Shown here one piece after another: positions 1 to 9,898 of a stretch of 64,000 nucleotides of DNA. The stretch spans positions 30,981,944 to 31,045,943 of the forward strand of contig OX465102.1 in the NCBI GenBank assembly GCA_949987565.1, read 5' to 3'. The stretch's first letter is position 1, and every line of letters begins with the position of its first letter. The position numbers and the translations under genes were made by a program. The notes under the pieces were generated by a model. That model made no database searches. It had not been told where the DNA came from and saw only the letters and a program-made list of their open reading frames with translations. The DNA comes from Luidia sarsii. Lineage: Eukaryota > Echinodermata > Asteroidea > Paxillosida > Luidiidae.

Positions 1-282
1 AAGAAGAAGCGAGGGGGCCGCGGCAGACGCCGTCGCACCACGGCCTCGGACGTCACCGGCAGCTCGCCGGTGACCTACGCCGCCTCCAACCCGGCCGCCA
101 CGGTGGTGGAGACGGCCGGCTCGCCCGTCGGCTACACGGTGCCGTCGCAGTTCTTCACACCGCCGCCCGGCTACGCGGTGGCCACGGGCAGCGGCTCGGG
201 CAACGGCGCCATCGGCCTGACCGTGGAGCCGATAGCCCCACCGCCGGCCTACTCGGAGCAAGCGCCCGAGGTGAAATCGTAG
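1..282 (+). CDS. C-terminal exon of a protein with a basic, then proline-rich PPxY tail (partial)
   Basis: The frame is open from base 1 to TAG at 280-282; the 5' part lies outside the window. The visible 93 residues begin KKKRGGRGRRRR, continue through a Ser/Thr/Ala/Gly/Pro-rich stretch and end EQAPEVKS. Two PPxY motifs are present (PPGY within TPPPGYA, and PPAY within APPPAYSE). Such motifs bind WW domains, for example those of NEDD4-type ubiquitin ligases and YAP-like proteins. A run of basic residues followed by a PPxY tail is typical of the cytoplasmic side of single-pass membrane proteins, but no membrane segment is visible here. GC content is much higher than in the flanking DNA, as expected for a real exon. 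An AATAAA at about 1140 is a possible polyadenylation signal. Family not recognised; coding status fairly sure, function not assigned. Confidence 0.65.
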   Translation, partial: KKKRGGRGRRRRTTASDVTGSSPVTYAASNPAATVVETAGSPVGYTVPSQFFTPPPGYAVATGSGSGNGAIGLTVEPIAPPPAYSEQAPEVKS

Positions 283-344
283 ACGTTCACCGAAGCGCCC
301 TCTAAGTCCATACCGTACAAATTAATGCAAAAGATTGACTAGGC

Positions 345-655
345 CTCATTCACTAACTCAAGGAGTGAAAATCGGTCCCAACAGACAAAACTGCTCATAA
401 AGAGTGAAAACTTTGTAAAAGATGTGAAAACCGCTCAGAGTGAAGTGAAATTCCACTATTGTAAGGAGCGATATAGGGGACCACTCGAATAAGAATGAAC
501 ATAAGAATTATGGCATCTCTATAGAGTGGTGTTTGACTCCATTCTTAGCGGTTTCCACACTGCTTACTGTGGTTTTCACTGTTTTTGAGTGGTTTTGTTT
601 TTTCTTGAGGAAATTTCACTCTTTGAACGAGTGGATTATTCACTCCTTTGCATTT
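345..655. repeat. Imperfect fold-back element in the 3' flank
   Basis: The left half carries repeated GAGTGAAA words plus AAACCGCTC and GAAATTCCAC. The right half carries the reverse complements (TTTCACTC, GCGGTTTCC, GTGGTTTTCAC). The outer ends are ATTCACTAACTCAAGGAGTG on the left and GAGTGGATTATTCACTCC on the right. Read on opposite strands the halves align with interruptions, so this looks like an old inverted-repeat (MITE-like) insertion. No clear target-site duplication was seen. The rest of 283-1405 is AT-rich with no gene visible. Confidence 0.35.
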
Positions 656-1405
656 AGAGAGTAGCCCCCTTTTCCCCGACGTCATCACGGCGCCATCTTT
701 TCTGTTTTTTTTTAATGTGGCTTTTCAGGCATCCAAAGTGACATCGCTTCTGCCTATGCATGGAATTATTTAACAAATTAGCTTTGCAATTTTCTGAATA
801 ATTATGATAAAATGCTCGTTGTACAAAATTGCAATTTTTCGCACGAAAAGTAACAGATCAAATGAGGTATTTTGTAAATTTTGTGAACTGGTGATGTCAA
901 GCTGTTAATTAGTGAAATGTATGTGCTTTTGTTGCATTATCTGTATCGCCATAATTATTCCTTTTTTATACATATTTTACTATAGTGTTATTTAAAAGAA
1001 ACGCGACAAACGCAGCCATCACTTTGTCTTTCGATTGTGAGAGTCAGATCATAGACCAGTAGGGTAGGTTGGGTTCATTAGACTTCAAATTGTTAACCAA
1101 AATAATCGTTCGTCATCAGTATCATCAAAGATGTTAAATAATAAATGAGTTGATCCCCCATTAATTGTATTTGCTTCAATTAATTTGTTTCAATTAAACA
1201 ATAAGTGAAATATTTTGCAAACGTGCCTAGTACTGACTTAAATATAAAATGCAAATTGCCAAGACTTGATAGAGGGCCTAATGCTTTAATCCTAGCAGAC
1301 CGTCTTCCAAATCAATATTTCATGGACGGGAGAAACAGGTCATTTACTAATTTACAATAGTTGTGGAGCACTTGGAGAAAATCGTAGTAACTGTGTATAC
1401 AAGTA

Positions 1406-1662
1406 ATATGTGACCCGGCACAGCATAATGAAGAATAACCCCACTTTTGAGATTTTGAGGTTTTCTAATGATGTGAAAGAGTATACCATTAGCTTTCAAA
1501 TGATATCAAAATATAATATCCTTTAATTATTAAAATCTCCTAAAATAAAAAAAATAAAATTGATTTGTAATCGAATTGGGAAGATACTTTAACTTCAGGC
1601 GTTGTTTACTCAAAAAGTGTTTTGGTGGGATGTTCCTCATGTCGTTGTGCTGGGTCACATAT
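1406..1662. repeat. 257-bp MITE with ATGTGACCC terminal inverted repeats (copy 1)
   Basis: The left end reads ATATGTGACCCGGCACAGC and the right end GGGTCACATAT. The terminal inverted repeats are about 45 bp with small gaps and include the paired words ATGTGACCC(G/A)GCACA, CCCAC and CTTTTTGAG. Partial copies lie at 55736-55825 (left end) and 61389-61439 (right end). No reading frame, so non-autonomous. ATAT or TA at both edges may be the target duplication. DNA transposon superfamily not determined. Confidence 0.6.
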
Positions 1663-2970
1663 AAAGCATGCGAAAAGGCTACAACATGGTCGAACTGGAT
1701 TATTCTCCACTTCATTTCGTTTTGGGAAAAGGGTATATAAAGTTGACAGGGCAACTTCCTGCGGAATGAAAGGAAGATTCGATCAGTGCTTCAAAGATGA
1801 CCCAAAGATGTGCCACAAGTGGGAACTATAATTTAACGGTAAAATGTACGCTAGAACAGATGAAGAGAACAGCGTTACATTGGGATGTTCCTCCACCATC
1901 AAAATAAACCGCCGCATACCACACGGTATTTTGTAAGGCTTGTATCTTATCAATGCAATCATCCGATGGACGATTTGCATAATTCCCAAAGCAAATTGTT
2001 ATTCCACTGACCGCTATATCAATCGGGTATCTAAGCTTTGATAAAAGATCGGGAAAAAAATCAGGTTGAAAAAGTGCGGTAGGCCTATATCTCAAACTCA
2101 GATCTCTGTCATGTGGTGAAATACTGACCAATGACCATTGATAACTGCAATGTGACACGTCCCTCTGTCAACTTAGGCCTATACAACTGTACCTTCATCA
2201 TCCTGATAACTAAACGCACCAACCTTCAGTTTCGATGTGGATATAACATTTAAACAAATCACCAAATTATTTCGAAAATGCTAAGAATTTGAAGCATATT
2301 TCATAGCGCAGGTTAATCAAACGAATTACCTCCAGAATGACAAAACAAACATCATTGCTAAATGGAATTGCGGGAGGCATACTGGGCAAAGAAGGTTTAA
2401 AAAAAATGTAAATCCACAAAAGGTTAATCTACCACAAGAGTCTTGACATGCTTAGCAGACCACCAGCTAGGTCTGCCAAATTTGTGCCCATATTATGATG
2501 TTTTGAGCGGAAAGCTGACTACTCGATCCCAACATTATCGGGTCGCAGCACCACTGAACGTGGGTTATGTGCGCTGCTTGACAAAACTCAACAACTTAAT
2601 TGCACGTGTTTGCATCATCCAATCGTTGGATAATGATTCAATAACCTTTGATCCCGATATGCAAAATACTTTGAGTCGATTATAACGCGCTGAGTAAACA
2701 AATTCTACACTGTACTTCAGACCCATATAGTCTCTCTCTCTCTCTTTCAGCACGTGCCTCGCCATCTGTTTGAGCCCTGTGTCTATATATCTGTGCGTGT
2801 CCTCAAGAGTTAACGATAATTGTCACGTTTTTTTTATCCTGCTCCTAACTCATAATGATCCAACCAAGGTCAGCGCTCGCTTGAACGATAGAGGGCGGTG
2901 TTCGAGAGAAGGCCTATTTTTTTCAACGGTGGCTTCTAAATAAACCACCGATTTGAATGCATTCAAAATA
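1663..2970. other. AT-rich intergenic DNA, no gene seen
   Basis: The open frames here are short, overlap on both strands and lack conserved motifs. A short CT microsatellite lies at about 2731-2750. TAGGCCTA-type palindromes occur at about 2082 and 2175. Nothing else is supportable. Confidence 0.4.
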
Positions 2971-3131
2971 AATCTCAAAAGTTAGACGGCCTGACTTTTC
3001 GAAGGCTTTGCCTTTTATATAGGTCCTACTACGATGGAAACGTTATGCCCTTTAACTTTATAGATTTCTGTATTGCAGGTCATTTCTACATTCAGTGAGC
3101 AGTTTGCAACAGTTTTTGTATTAACTTCATG
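2971..3131. repeat. GATCGAAACGTC hairpin repeat, degenerate copy
   Basis: Contains the family words CTCAAAAGTTAGACGGCCTGA, TAGGTCCTAC, GGAAACGTTATGCCC, TTGCAGGTCATTT and CAGTGAGCAGTTTGCAACAG in the same order as the better copies at 3505-3652 and 4061-4234. The central hairpin has decayed. Confidence 0.55.
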
Positions 3132-3504
3132 TTTGCACTGAAAAGGAGAATAATAGTTATTTCAAACATCACATTTGTTGATAGGTGCATGCCTAGTCAA
3201 TCTCGATCTGAATAACCATGCTTGACACGGTTCGCGAAAATATAGGGGGCAGGGGAATGGAGGGAAGTTTTATTAAGTTATCGATGCCCCAACCCTCATT
3301 ATCAATGGAGCAGCATAGGCCTAATGGTGGATATTGTAGAACCCTTCAAGAACACCCACCCCCTTTGGAAGAGATTTTATGGAAAAGGGGAAAGACAAAA
3401 GGTAAGGAGGGAACATTGCGGTCTGAATAAGCCCTAAATGACACGAACACTTTGTAAACTGCTTTCTAGCTTCCGTCCCAAAATTTCTAAAGGATCTTAA
3501 GTAT

Positions 3505-3652
3505 ACATTTCAAAAGTTAGAGGGCCTGACGTTTCGATCCTAGGTCCTGCTAGGATCGAAACTTCACTGGCCCTCTGACTTTTTGAGATTTATGTATTGC
3601 TGGTCATTTTAGTCAGTGAGCAGTTTGCAACAGTTTTTGGTATTAATTTCAC
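3505..3652. repeat. GATCGAAACGTC hairpin repeat, palindromic copy
   Basis: The inverted core runs TGACGTTTCGATCCTAG / CCTGCTAGGATCGAAACTT, flanked by GTTAGAGGGCC on one side and GGCCCTCTGACTTTTTGAG on the other. It is followed by the family tail ending CAGTGAGCAGTTTGCAACAG. Same family as the motif just downstream of the Penelope-like remnant (about 10171-10228). Confidence 0.6.
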
Positions 3653-4060
3653 GATCTCAAGTATTGTTATAGAGGACTTGGGGACGATGGTTTGACTTCA
3701 TAGCTGATCCATTCCCACGGGCTTTGCTAGGATATGGATAGATACGTCTGACTTTTCTCCACTCAAAGAAATAAAAGTCTGCATATTCCAATCATGCCTT
3801 AGTGTTTTAATTAAAGGATTGTTCGGCAGCGGATTGAGTCAAGATTTTAAATTGTCTTTTTCCAGGGAAATTTCTTTTCGCCAACTTACGACTTGTCTTG
3901 TAGTAATGAGTTCAATAAAGTGATGCTTAAAAAATGTTAGTTATTATTCAAACCAAATTATGCTAACTGAATCTCAAAAATGCCGTGGGCCTGAGTCCGC
4001 CTGACTTAACTAATGGATCCCACTAACGTAGCCTTTCTGCCTTTGAACACGTTCATGCAA

Positions 4061-4234
4061 GTTAATACGAAAACTGTTGCAAACTGCTCACTGAATAAAA
4101 TGACCTGCAATACATAAATCTCAAAAATTAGAGGGCCTGACGTTTCGATCCTAGCAGGACCTTTCTCAAAGGTCCTAAGAAAGGTCCTGCTAGGATCGAA
4201 ACGTCAGGCCATCTAATTTTTGAAGCTCATGCAA
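4061..4234. repeat. GATCGAAACGTC hairpin repeat, best palindromic copy
   Basis: Two perfect 33-bp arms, 4134-4166 and 4178-4210, flank an 11-base spacer. Each arm contains, in one orientation, GAAA-GGTCCT-GCT-AGGATC-GAAACGTC-AGGCC, where GGTCCT and AGGATC pair as a 6-bp stem. The outer flanks (AAACTGTTGCAAACTGCTCAC, TGACCTGCAATACATAAATC) match the other copies. Confidence 0.65.
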
Positions 4235-4663
4235 GGATCACAATGCCAGGTCCTGAATTTGTTTCTTTGATATTTCAGTTGCTATACAATAACAAGTAGC
4301 ATTACTCCTTTGGTAAATTACTGTCAGACTTGTTGGCATTGTATGGTCTCATTATTGCGACACACTCAGAAAGCTTCAGTGATTTAAGCATGGCGTGTCT
4401 GGTAAACTACCCGCCGACACACAACCAGCTTCGGCATCCGGCAGGCTCGATCGAACGAAACGCCGAAAGTTCACCGAGATCATTCCAGATACATTCATGC
4501 CCAAAATAGATGGCAGTGACAATAGGCCACGTCCTCGCTTGGCTGGGTGCTATGAATCAGACATTATCGTAAATCTCGACTCGCCTCAGCGAAAGCCGCC
4601 GCGCTGCCTTGGCCGACTCGCGTGAGAACTTCAATGAACCGACTGGAAGCGAGTCTAAGCAAA

Positions 4664-4868
4664 GGGCGGGGCTTAGGCTCAGGCTCCGGCTTCGTCTCCA
4701 GTTCTTTCATCCGTTTTAAAGTACAAGGCATGAACACAGGAAGCCTTTGGCTTCATAGGCCTAATTGAATGGTATACTGAAAAAGAATCCAAAGCTTCAA
4801 CTTCAAATTTGGATAACAGAGACGAAGCCGGAGCCGAAGTTTAAGCCTGGTTTTGGAAAAGGGCCATG
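4664..4868. repeat. Partial copy of the GGCTTAGGCTC inverted-repeat MITE
   Basis: The left part reads GGGGCTTAGGCTCAGGCTCC GGCTTCGTCTCC; the right part reads GAGACGAAGCCGGAGCCGAAG and ends TTTTGGAAAAGGGCCATGG. This is the same terminal inverted repeat seen complete at 30253-30491, 43964-44202 and 52940-53175. Confidence 0.5.
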
Positions 4869-5345
4869 GTTCCGCATAGTAGGGAGCAGCACACCTATTC
4901 CATCCAAGGTGGCTCCGCCGAGCTGGTTATCATAAAGTATCGACCCACACCTTTTTTTTAATAAGCCTTAGGGGTCCTTTGGAGGCTAATCAACTGGGGG
5001 TTCACTCTTCAATTTGGTATGTCATTTGGACCATATGTGGCTTTAAATGTGGCCCTATTTGGCTGTAGAAGTGGAGGGGTCCATCCCAAAATCCTTGCGA
5101 AAATTCGGCTTGGACGGCTACACATTTTGGGGGTGTTTTTGTCCGGGGGTAATTAGCAAAAAATATTATCGGCTAAGGCCACTAAATTGAAAAGAATCTG
5201 AGAGATGAAGGTCCAAACTACAATTTTCAGTATAGCTACAAGAACTGAGAGACTTTTGGGTGTGGAATAATTGGCTTTGAAAGTGAGTGTTTTTGTACAG
5301 TGTTCAATAGGAGCTCTATTTAGTGTTCTGCACCTTGCATGCAGT
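4867..5345 (-). repeat. About 430-480-bp dispersed repeat (family F), minus copy
   Basis: The reverse complement aligns along its length with 32205-32640 and 45915-46385. Shared words include TGCAGAACACTAAAT, CACTTTCAAAGCCAATTAT, AAAGTCTCTCAGTTCTTGTAG, TTGGACCTTCATCTCTCAGA and GGACCCCTCCACTT. Short frames inside it are not conserved as protein. Class unknown. Confidence 0.6.
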
Positions 5346-5625
5346 ACGGAGTTGTATGCACATTGACGCTACCCTAACATGGTTTGAACTACTGCACGTA
5401 CAGTGTACAGTACGTTTTATAATCTGTACATGCACATGCACAGTGTCGTATCATGGGTCAGTCTGTGCAAGCTGGGAGCGTGTTTGTAATCGACCTCGTT
5501 CACAAGTTGCATCACAGAATTGTTTTTTTTTTATCTTAAAGTTAATTGCGTACGTAGCTGATTGACCAGTTGGTGCTTTGGATAACTATGTTTACTGATG
5601 AAAATGATTTCTGGTGATATACAAA

Positions 5626-5772
5626 AATGTTGCAAACTGCTTACTGACTAAAATTACCAAAATGTAAATCTTAAAATTAAGTGGGCCTGACGTTTCGATC
5701 CTAGCAGGACCTTTCTCTAAGGCAGAGAGAAAATGATTTCTGAGAAACGTCGGCCCACTAAATTTTGAAAAT
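5626..5772. repeat. GATCGAAACGTC hairpin repeat, fourth copy in this cluster
   Basis: TGTTGCAAACTGCTTACTGAC is followed by TAAGTGGGCCTGACGTTTCG ATCCTAGCAGGACCTTTCTC and an inverted but shortened partner ending GAGAAACGTCGGCCCACTAA. The central stem word is truncated on the right arm. Confidence 0.55.
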
Positions 5773-6039
5773 GATTTCTTTTAGCTCCTGTGAAACTTGG
5801 CAACCATTTCTTCAAGGTGAAACACTTCCTTCTACAGTTATGGTGGGTTAGGAAAATCACCGAACGCATTTCTGTTCTGCACGTTGTCAGGTAACCTAGA
5901 AGGACAGTTTGCAATGTTTTTGAACAAATTGAAAACTTGGCAAAGAAAACTGGGCCGGGACCTTTGTTTGTTTGACTTCAATTGAAAAAGCAGAATTTAC
6001 TTGGTGTTATCAACGAGCTGATGTAGCCAGGTTTACAAC

Positions 6040-6275
6040 AGTTAATTGTTTGTATCTGAATGAAATGGGGGGGGGGGGTGGTGATCCCTTGAGATATACG
6101 GCAGTTAATGGTTAAATTGCTTCTGACTGGCGCCCCAACCCGGTAAAGACTAGTTGACTATTAGGGAAGGCCAGGGATAGATAGTTCAGTTGGAAAAGCA
6201 CTGATACGTAAATCCAGAAGTGTCGGGTTCAAGTCCCGGTCGAGTAAAAGTTTTCTTCGCCAATTTTCCAATCCT
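6040..6275 (+). repeat. tRNA-derived SINE with a long 5' head
   Basis: The 3' half (6176-6262) carries RNA polymerase III promoter-like words: A-box-like TAGTTCAGTTGG and B-box GGGTTCAAGTCCC, then CCGGTCGAGTAAAAGTTTTC TTCGCCAATTTTCC. The 5' head (a poly-G run at about 6066-6078, GTGATCCC, GCAGTTAAT, CTTCTGACTGGCGCCCC) is shared with 61980-62225. Other copies of the tRNA-like part: 60850-60924 (minus) and 61441-61513. Degenerate as a tRNA, so a SINE rather than a functional gene. Confidence 0.6.
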
Positions 6276-6640
6276 TTTCAATGTAAGGTAAGTTAATTCT
6301 TGTATTGTATATGTAACATCAATAATCTTTAAGACGCCACCTACCGTTGAAGTTGCTGGCTTTGCATCCCGTACTTTTCATATTGTAGCGCAATAGTGTG
6401 CTCACTGCGAGTCTGGCAGCGGGCACGGAACAGCGCCCCCATTTATTTTGGGCGAGTTAGGGTTAGTTACGCGTTGGACGGAGGTGTGAGATCAAATGCT
6501 GCGTTAATTCCAATCAAGTCGTGTTTATCGCGTTCGCGACAAGTATTTCCAAGTTCAAGAGTGGACTCCATTCCAATGCTACTCACCAACACGCACGCAC
6601 ACTGGTCCCTTGCACATTGCGCAAGAGCAAAGACCGAAGA

Positions 6641-6888
6641 CAATATAGGAAGGTTTGCGGTGACACCATGTATCAGGTCTCTTAAAGGAAGAGGTTTGGT
6701 TCTGAAAAGAACCTGAGTGGTAACTCGACGTTTCGACCAGTATGCTCTGGCCGTCATCAGGAGATCTCCTGATGACGGCCAGAGCATACTGGTCGAAACG
6801 TCGAGTTACCACTCAGGTTTAGTCCATAACCACACCTCTTCCTTTAAGAGACCCTATACATGGTGTCACCGCAAACATTCCTATATTG
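6641..6888. repeat. 248-bp near-perfect palindrome (fold-back element, copy 1)
   Basis: Exactly symmetric about 6764/6765 (AGGAGATCTCCT). The two 124-base arms match with roughly nine mismatches and no gaps. Each arm starts near GGTTTGCGGTGACACCATGT and contains AACTCGACGTTTCGACCAGT. Both strands carry the hammerhead-like string CTGATGA-C-GGCCAG-AGCATA-CTGGTC-GAAAC-GTC (plus strand 6769-6802, mirror 6727-6760). Related copies: 51143-51366 (palindrome), 62345-62455 (short palindrome), 54500-54580 and 58158-58270 (single arms). No protein coding. Confidence 0.8.
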
Positions 6889-7199
6889 ATTCACCCACCA
6901 TGCAAAGCCTTAAGTCTTATTTAAAGACCGAAGAGTTTGTTTTCACAAACGTACGCGGCTTGTAGTCGGACCACTCGTACGACGACGACTCGCAGCTTAT
7001 GGAAACTATCTTAGTCCAGGCATGTGCGTGTAGAACAGCGTAGAAAATTCATGCCATCAAATTCACCTTTTCGTTCCTGGAGTCACCGCCGAAGTCGTCA
7101 CCGTATGTCTCATAATCGTATCATAACACATGCACGCATCGATGTTGGTAAAAACATTGTGTCCTTTGACCTCCTGACCAAAGTTGACTCCGTTGCGAA

Positions 7200-7240
7200 G
7201 TCGTGAACTGGAGACAAGATTTCTGCCTCCAGTTCACGAC
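7200..7240. repeat. Short inverted repeat, 14-bp stem
   Basis: GTCGTGAACTGGAG is followed after about 12 bases by its exact reverse complement CTCCAGTTCACGAC. No U-run follows, so it is not a simple terminator. Related fragments (CACGACT, TCGTGAAC) recur up to 7300. Confidence 0.5.
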
Positions 7241-7682
7241 TGGTGACCACGAGTTACCAGACGATTGGAACGCCTCTTCACGACTAGTCAACTCGTGAAC
7301 ACGGTAATCGCGACGCGATTGAAACGCGGCCTAAATAACCACTATACAGATAGATGTGTACTGATGCTGAACAAGAGCTGGACAAACCACTTTTGCTGAG
7401 GAATGAATGGATTTGTTTTTCCCGATGTACCTGATCTGGAATGTTACGGACAAGTAAGACTAGGCAAAGAAAAGCAAATGAAATGTACACGAAACAAATT
7501 CTTTAATCCTCCCAAAGTAAGACAACATCTCCAAGCTAAACATGCATAGTGAACGTAAAATGCCAAGCAATTATTGTATTTAGGTGAACAAATTAATCAA
7601 TTTAAGTGTTGCCTGTCTATTCACGCAAATGAATCAAATAATTTGTTTTATACACTATTTTCATCAGTTTTGTTTTTGTTGT

Positions 7683-8945
7683 AGGGAAGGGATCAAAGGA
7701 GGAAAGCTGGTAGACAGACCAGGGTGAGATCAAAGGGAAGGGCAAGCAGCAGGGAAGGGATCAAAGGAGGAAAGCTGGTAGACAGACCAGAGTGAGATCA
7801 AAGGGAAGGGCAAGCAGCAGGGAAGGGATCAGAGGAGGAAAGCTGGTAGACAGACCGTGGTGAGATCAAAGGGAAGGGCAAACAGTAGGGAAGGGATCGG
7901 AGGAGGAAAGCTAGTAGACAGACCAGGGTGAGATCAAAGGGAAGGGCAAGCAGTAGGGAAGGGATCAAAGGAGGTAAGCTTGTAGACAGACCAGGGTGAG
8001 ATCAAAGGGAAGGGCAAGCAGAAGTGAAGCGTTCAAAGGAGGTAAGCTGGCAGACAGACCAGGGTGAGATCGAAGGGAAGGGCAAGCTGCAAGGAAGGGA
8101 TCAAAGGAGGTAAGCTGGTATACAGACCAGGGTGAGATCAAAGGGAAGGGCAAGCAGCAGGGAAGGGGTCAATAGAGGTAAGCTTGTAGACAGACCAGGG
8201 TGAGATCAAAGGGAAGGGCAAGCAGTAGGGAAGGGATCAAAGGAGGTAAGCTTGTAGACAGACCAGGGTGAGATCAAAGGGAAGGGCAAGCAGAAGGGAA
8301 GGGTTCAAAGGAGGTAAGCTTGCAGACAGACCAGGGTAAGATCGAAGGGAAGGGCAAGCTGCAAGGAAGGGATCAAAGGAGGAAAGCTGTTACTTTACAG
8401 ACCATGGGCAGACCGCAGTGAGATCAAAGGGAAGGGCAAGCAGAAGGGATCAAAGGAGGAAAGCTGGCAGACAGACCGGTGCGAGATCAAAGGGAAGGGC
8501 AAGCAGTAGGGAAGGGATCAGAGGAGGAAAGCTGGTAGACAGACCAGGGTGAGATCAAACGGAATGGCAAGCAGAAGGGAAGGGTTCAAAGGAGGTAAGC
8601 TTGTAGACAGACCAGGGTGAGATCAAAGGGAAGGGCAAGCAGAAGGACAGGGTTCAAAGGAGGTAAGCTTGTAGACAGACCAGGGTTAGACCAAAGGGAA
8701 GGGCAAGCAGTAGGGAAGGGATCAAAGGAGGTAAGCTTGTAGACAGACCAGGGTGAGATCAAAGGGAAGGGCAAGCAGAAGGGAAGGGTTCAAAGGAGGT
8801 AAGCTTGCAGACAGACCAGGGTAAGATCGAAGGGAAGGGCAAGCTGCAAGGAAGGGATCAAAGGAGGAAAGCTGGCAGACAGACCTGTGCGAGATCGAAG
8901 GGAGAGGTAAGCAGTAGGAAAGGGATCAAAGGAGGAAAGCTGGAG
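7683..8945. repeat. 68-bp minisatellite, about 18.5 units
   Basis: Unit: AGGGAAGGGATCAAAGGAGG, then AAAGCTGGTAGACAGACCAG, then GGTGAGATCAAAGGGAAGGG, then CAAGCAGT. Unit starts at 7683, 7751, 7819 and 7887 give a period of 68. Units differ by scattered substitutions, and one near 8395-8420 has a small insertion. The unit resembles the reverse complement of the Penelope-like element's 3' tail at about 9950-10085 (AGATCAAAGGGAAGGGCAAG, AAAGCTGGTAG). Minus-strand frames through it are repeat translation. Confidence 0.9.
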
Positions 8946-8990
8946 AATGGTCCTGCTTTATAGGATCAGAACGTGGGACCCTCTAGGCAT
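8944..8990 (+). repeat. Degenerate GATCGAAACGTC hairpin motif at the end of the 68-bp array
   Basis: Reads GAGAATGGTCCTGCTTTATA GGATCAGAACGTGGGACCCTCT, close to the family core GAGAAAGGTCCTGCTAGGAT CGAAACGTCAGGCCCTCT. It marks the junction between the tandem array and unique DNA. Confidence 0.4.
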
Positions 8991-9038
8991 ATTGGTTATT
9001 TAAAATACAATTACAATGATGAAAAACAGTGTGGTTAA

Positions 9039-9635
9039 CCCTATCTGCATTGTGTGGGGATCGGAGGCCCCCTTCATATGTTTTAATACTGCATCGCGAC
9101 CTCTAATAAAATTGGATTCTTGATTCATGACGTTTCCCCCTGTTTTCCTGCGCACATTTTGATACCTAAATCGGACATACCCATCTAGTTTTACTTGTCA
9201 ATTAGTATGCATGGGTAATTACAGTTGCTCATATCTGTGAACAATTAAAAACTGTCAGACAGTGGCTTGTATGCACAACTTATTAGGCATATTTTGACAC
9301 CAATTTTATTCAAATTGGGAGTGCCGTTCTCTGACAATGAACCCCTTTTCCGGGCCATGGCTGATCCATTGACTTACACTACACGAAAGCATAGAACATC
9401 CAAAGTGCATAGTGTATTTTTTTTCCAGGATTTTGTTCGCACAATTAGCTAATTTTAACTGCATTCAATTGTTGGTTCTTCGTGTTTCATTATCATTGTA
9501 AAATTCATCCAAACACTGCAAACAATAAAAAAAAACACCGACAAGATGAAAAGAAAATGGAATAATGAATAATTAACGAGCTATATTTACACAAAGCATT
9601 AATATTTAACTAAGATTTAACACAAATGTTCAAAT
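9039..9635 (-). repeat. TTAA-flanked MITE (piggyBac-like termini), copy 3, one end lost
   Basis: The preserved end is TTAA (9035-9038) followed by CCCT. On the minus strand the interior aligns with 48600-48960: TGAATTTTACAATG, ATTGCATACAG-like, ACACTATG, TATGCTTTYRTGTAGTGTA, GTCAATGGA, TTGTCAGAGAA, AAAATTGGTGTCAAAAT. The other end runs into the Penelope-like fragment. No transposase frame. Confidence 0.5.
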
Positions 9636-9639
9636 ATTC

Positions 9640-9898
9640 AGTATGTTGACAAGACCAAAAACATCCTCAAAGAACGGATCTATGGCCATAGGTCTACTAT
9701 CAAAACCGATAAAATGGACACCCCTGTTGGGTATCACTTCAATCTCCCTGATCATTCGATATCAGATATGAGTGTACTGGGCATAGAATCACTTGGTCAC
9801 CGTAGTAATGCTGTCCGTCTTAGCCGTGAAAAATGTGGATGAAGCGTCTTCGGACTATTCAACCACATGGTCTCAACATACAGGAGGGTAATGACTAA
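9640..9898 (+). pseudogene. Penelope-like retroelement, 3' end of the ORF (GIY-YIG endonuclease C-terminus), frameshifted
   Basis: One frame gives QYVDKTKNILKERIYGHRST, then IKTDKMDTPVGYHFNLPDHS, then ISDMSVLGIESLGHRS and VRLSREK. After a one-base shift at about 9838 the next frame gives WMKRLRTIQPHGLNIQEGND and a TAA at 9896-9898. LKER.Y.HRS, PVG.HFN.P.HS, D..V.GIE and W...L.T..PHGLN are characteristic of the C-terminal GIY-YIG region of Penelope-like elements. That endonuclease nicks the genomic target for reverse transcription. Only about 80 residues remain, with no reverse transcriptase domain, so this is a truncated, dead copy. Assignment from remembered family pattern; confidence high for the class. 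Confidence 0.8.

Noticed and set aside
6396..6965. Overlapping frames of 77-106 codons around the 6641-6888 palindrome
   Set aside because: Identical peptides arise on both strands because the DNA is palindromic; not genes.
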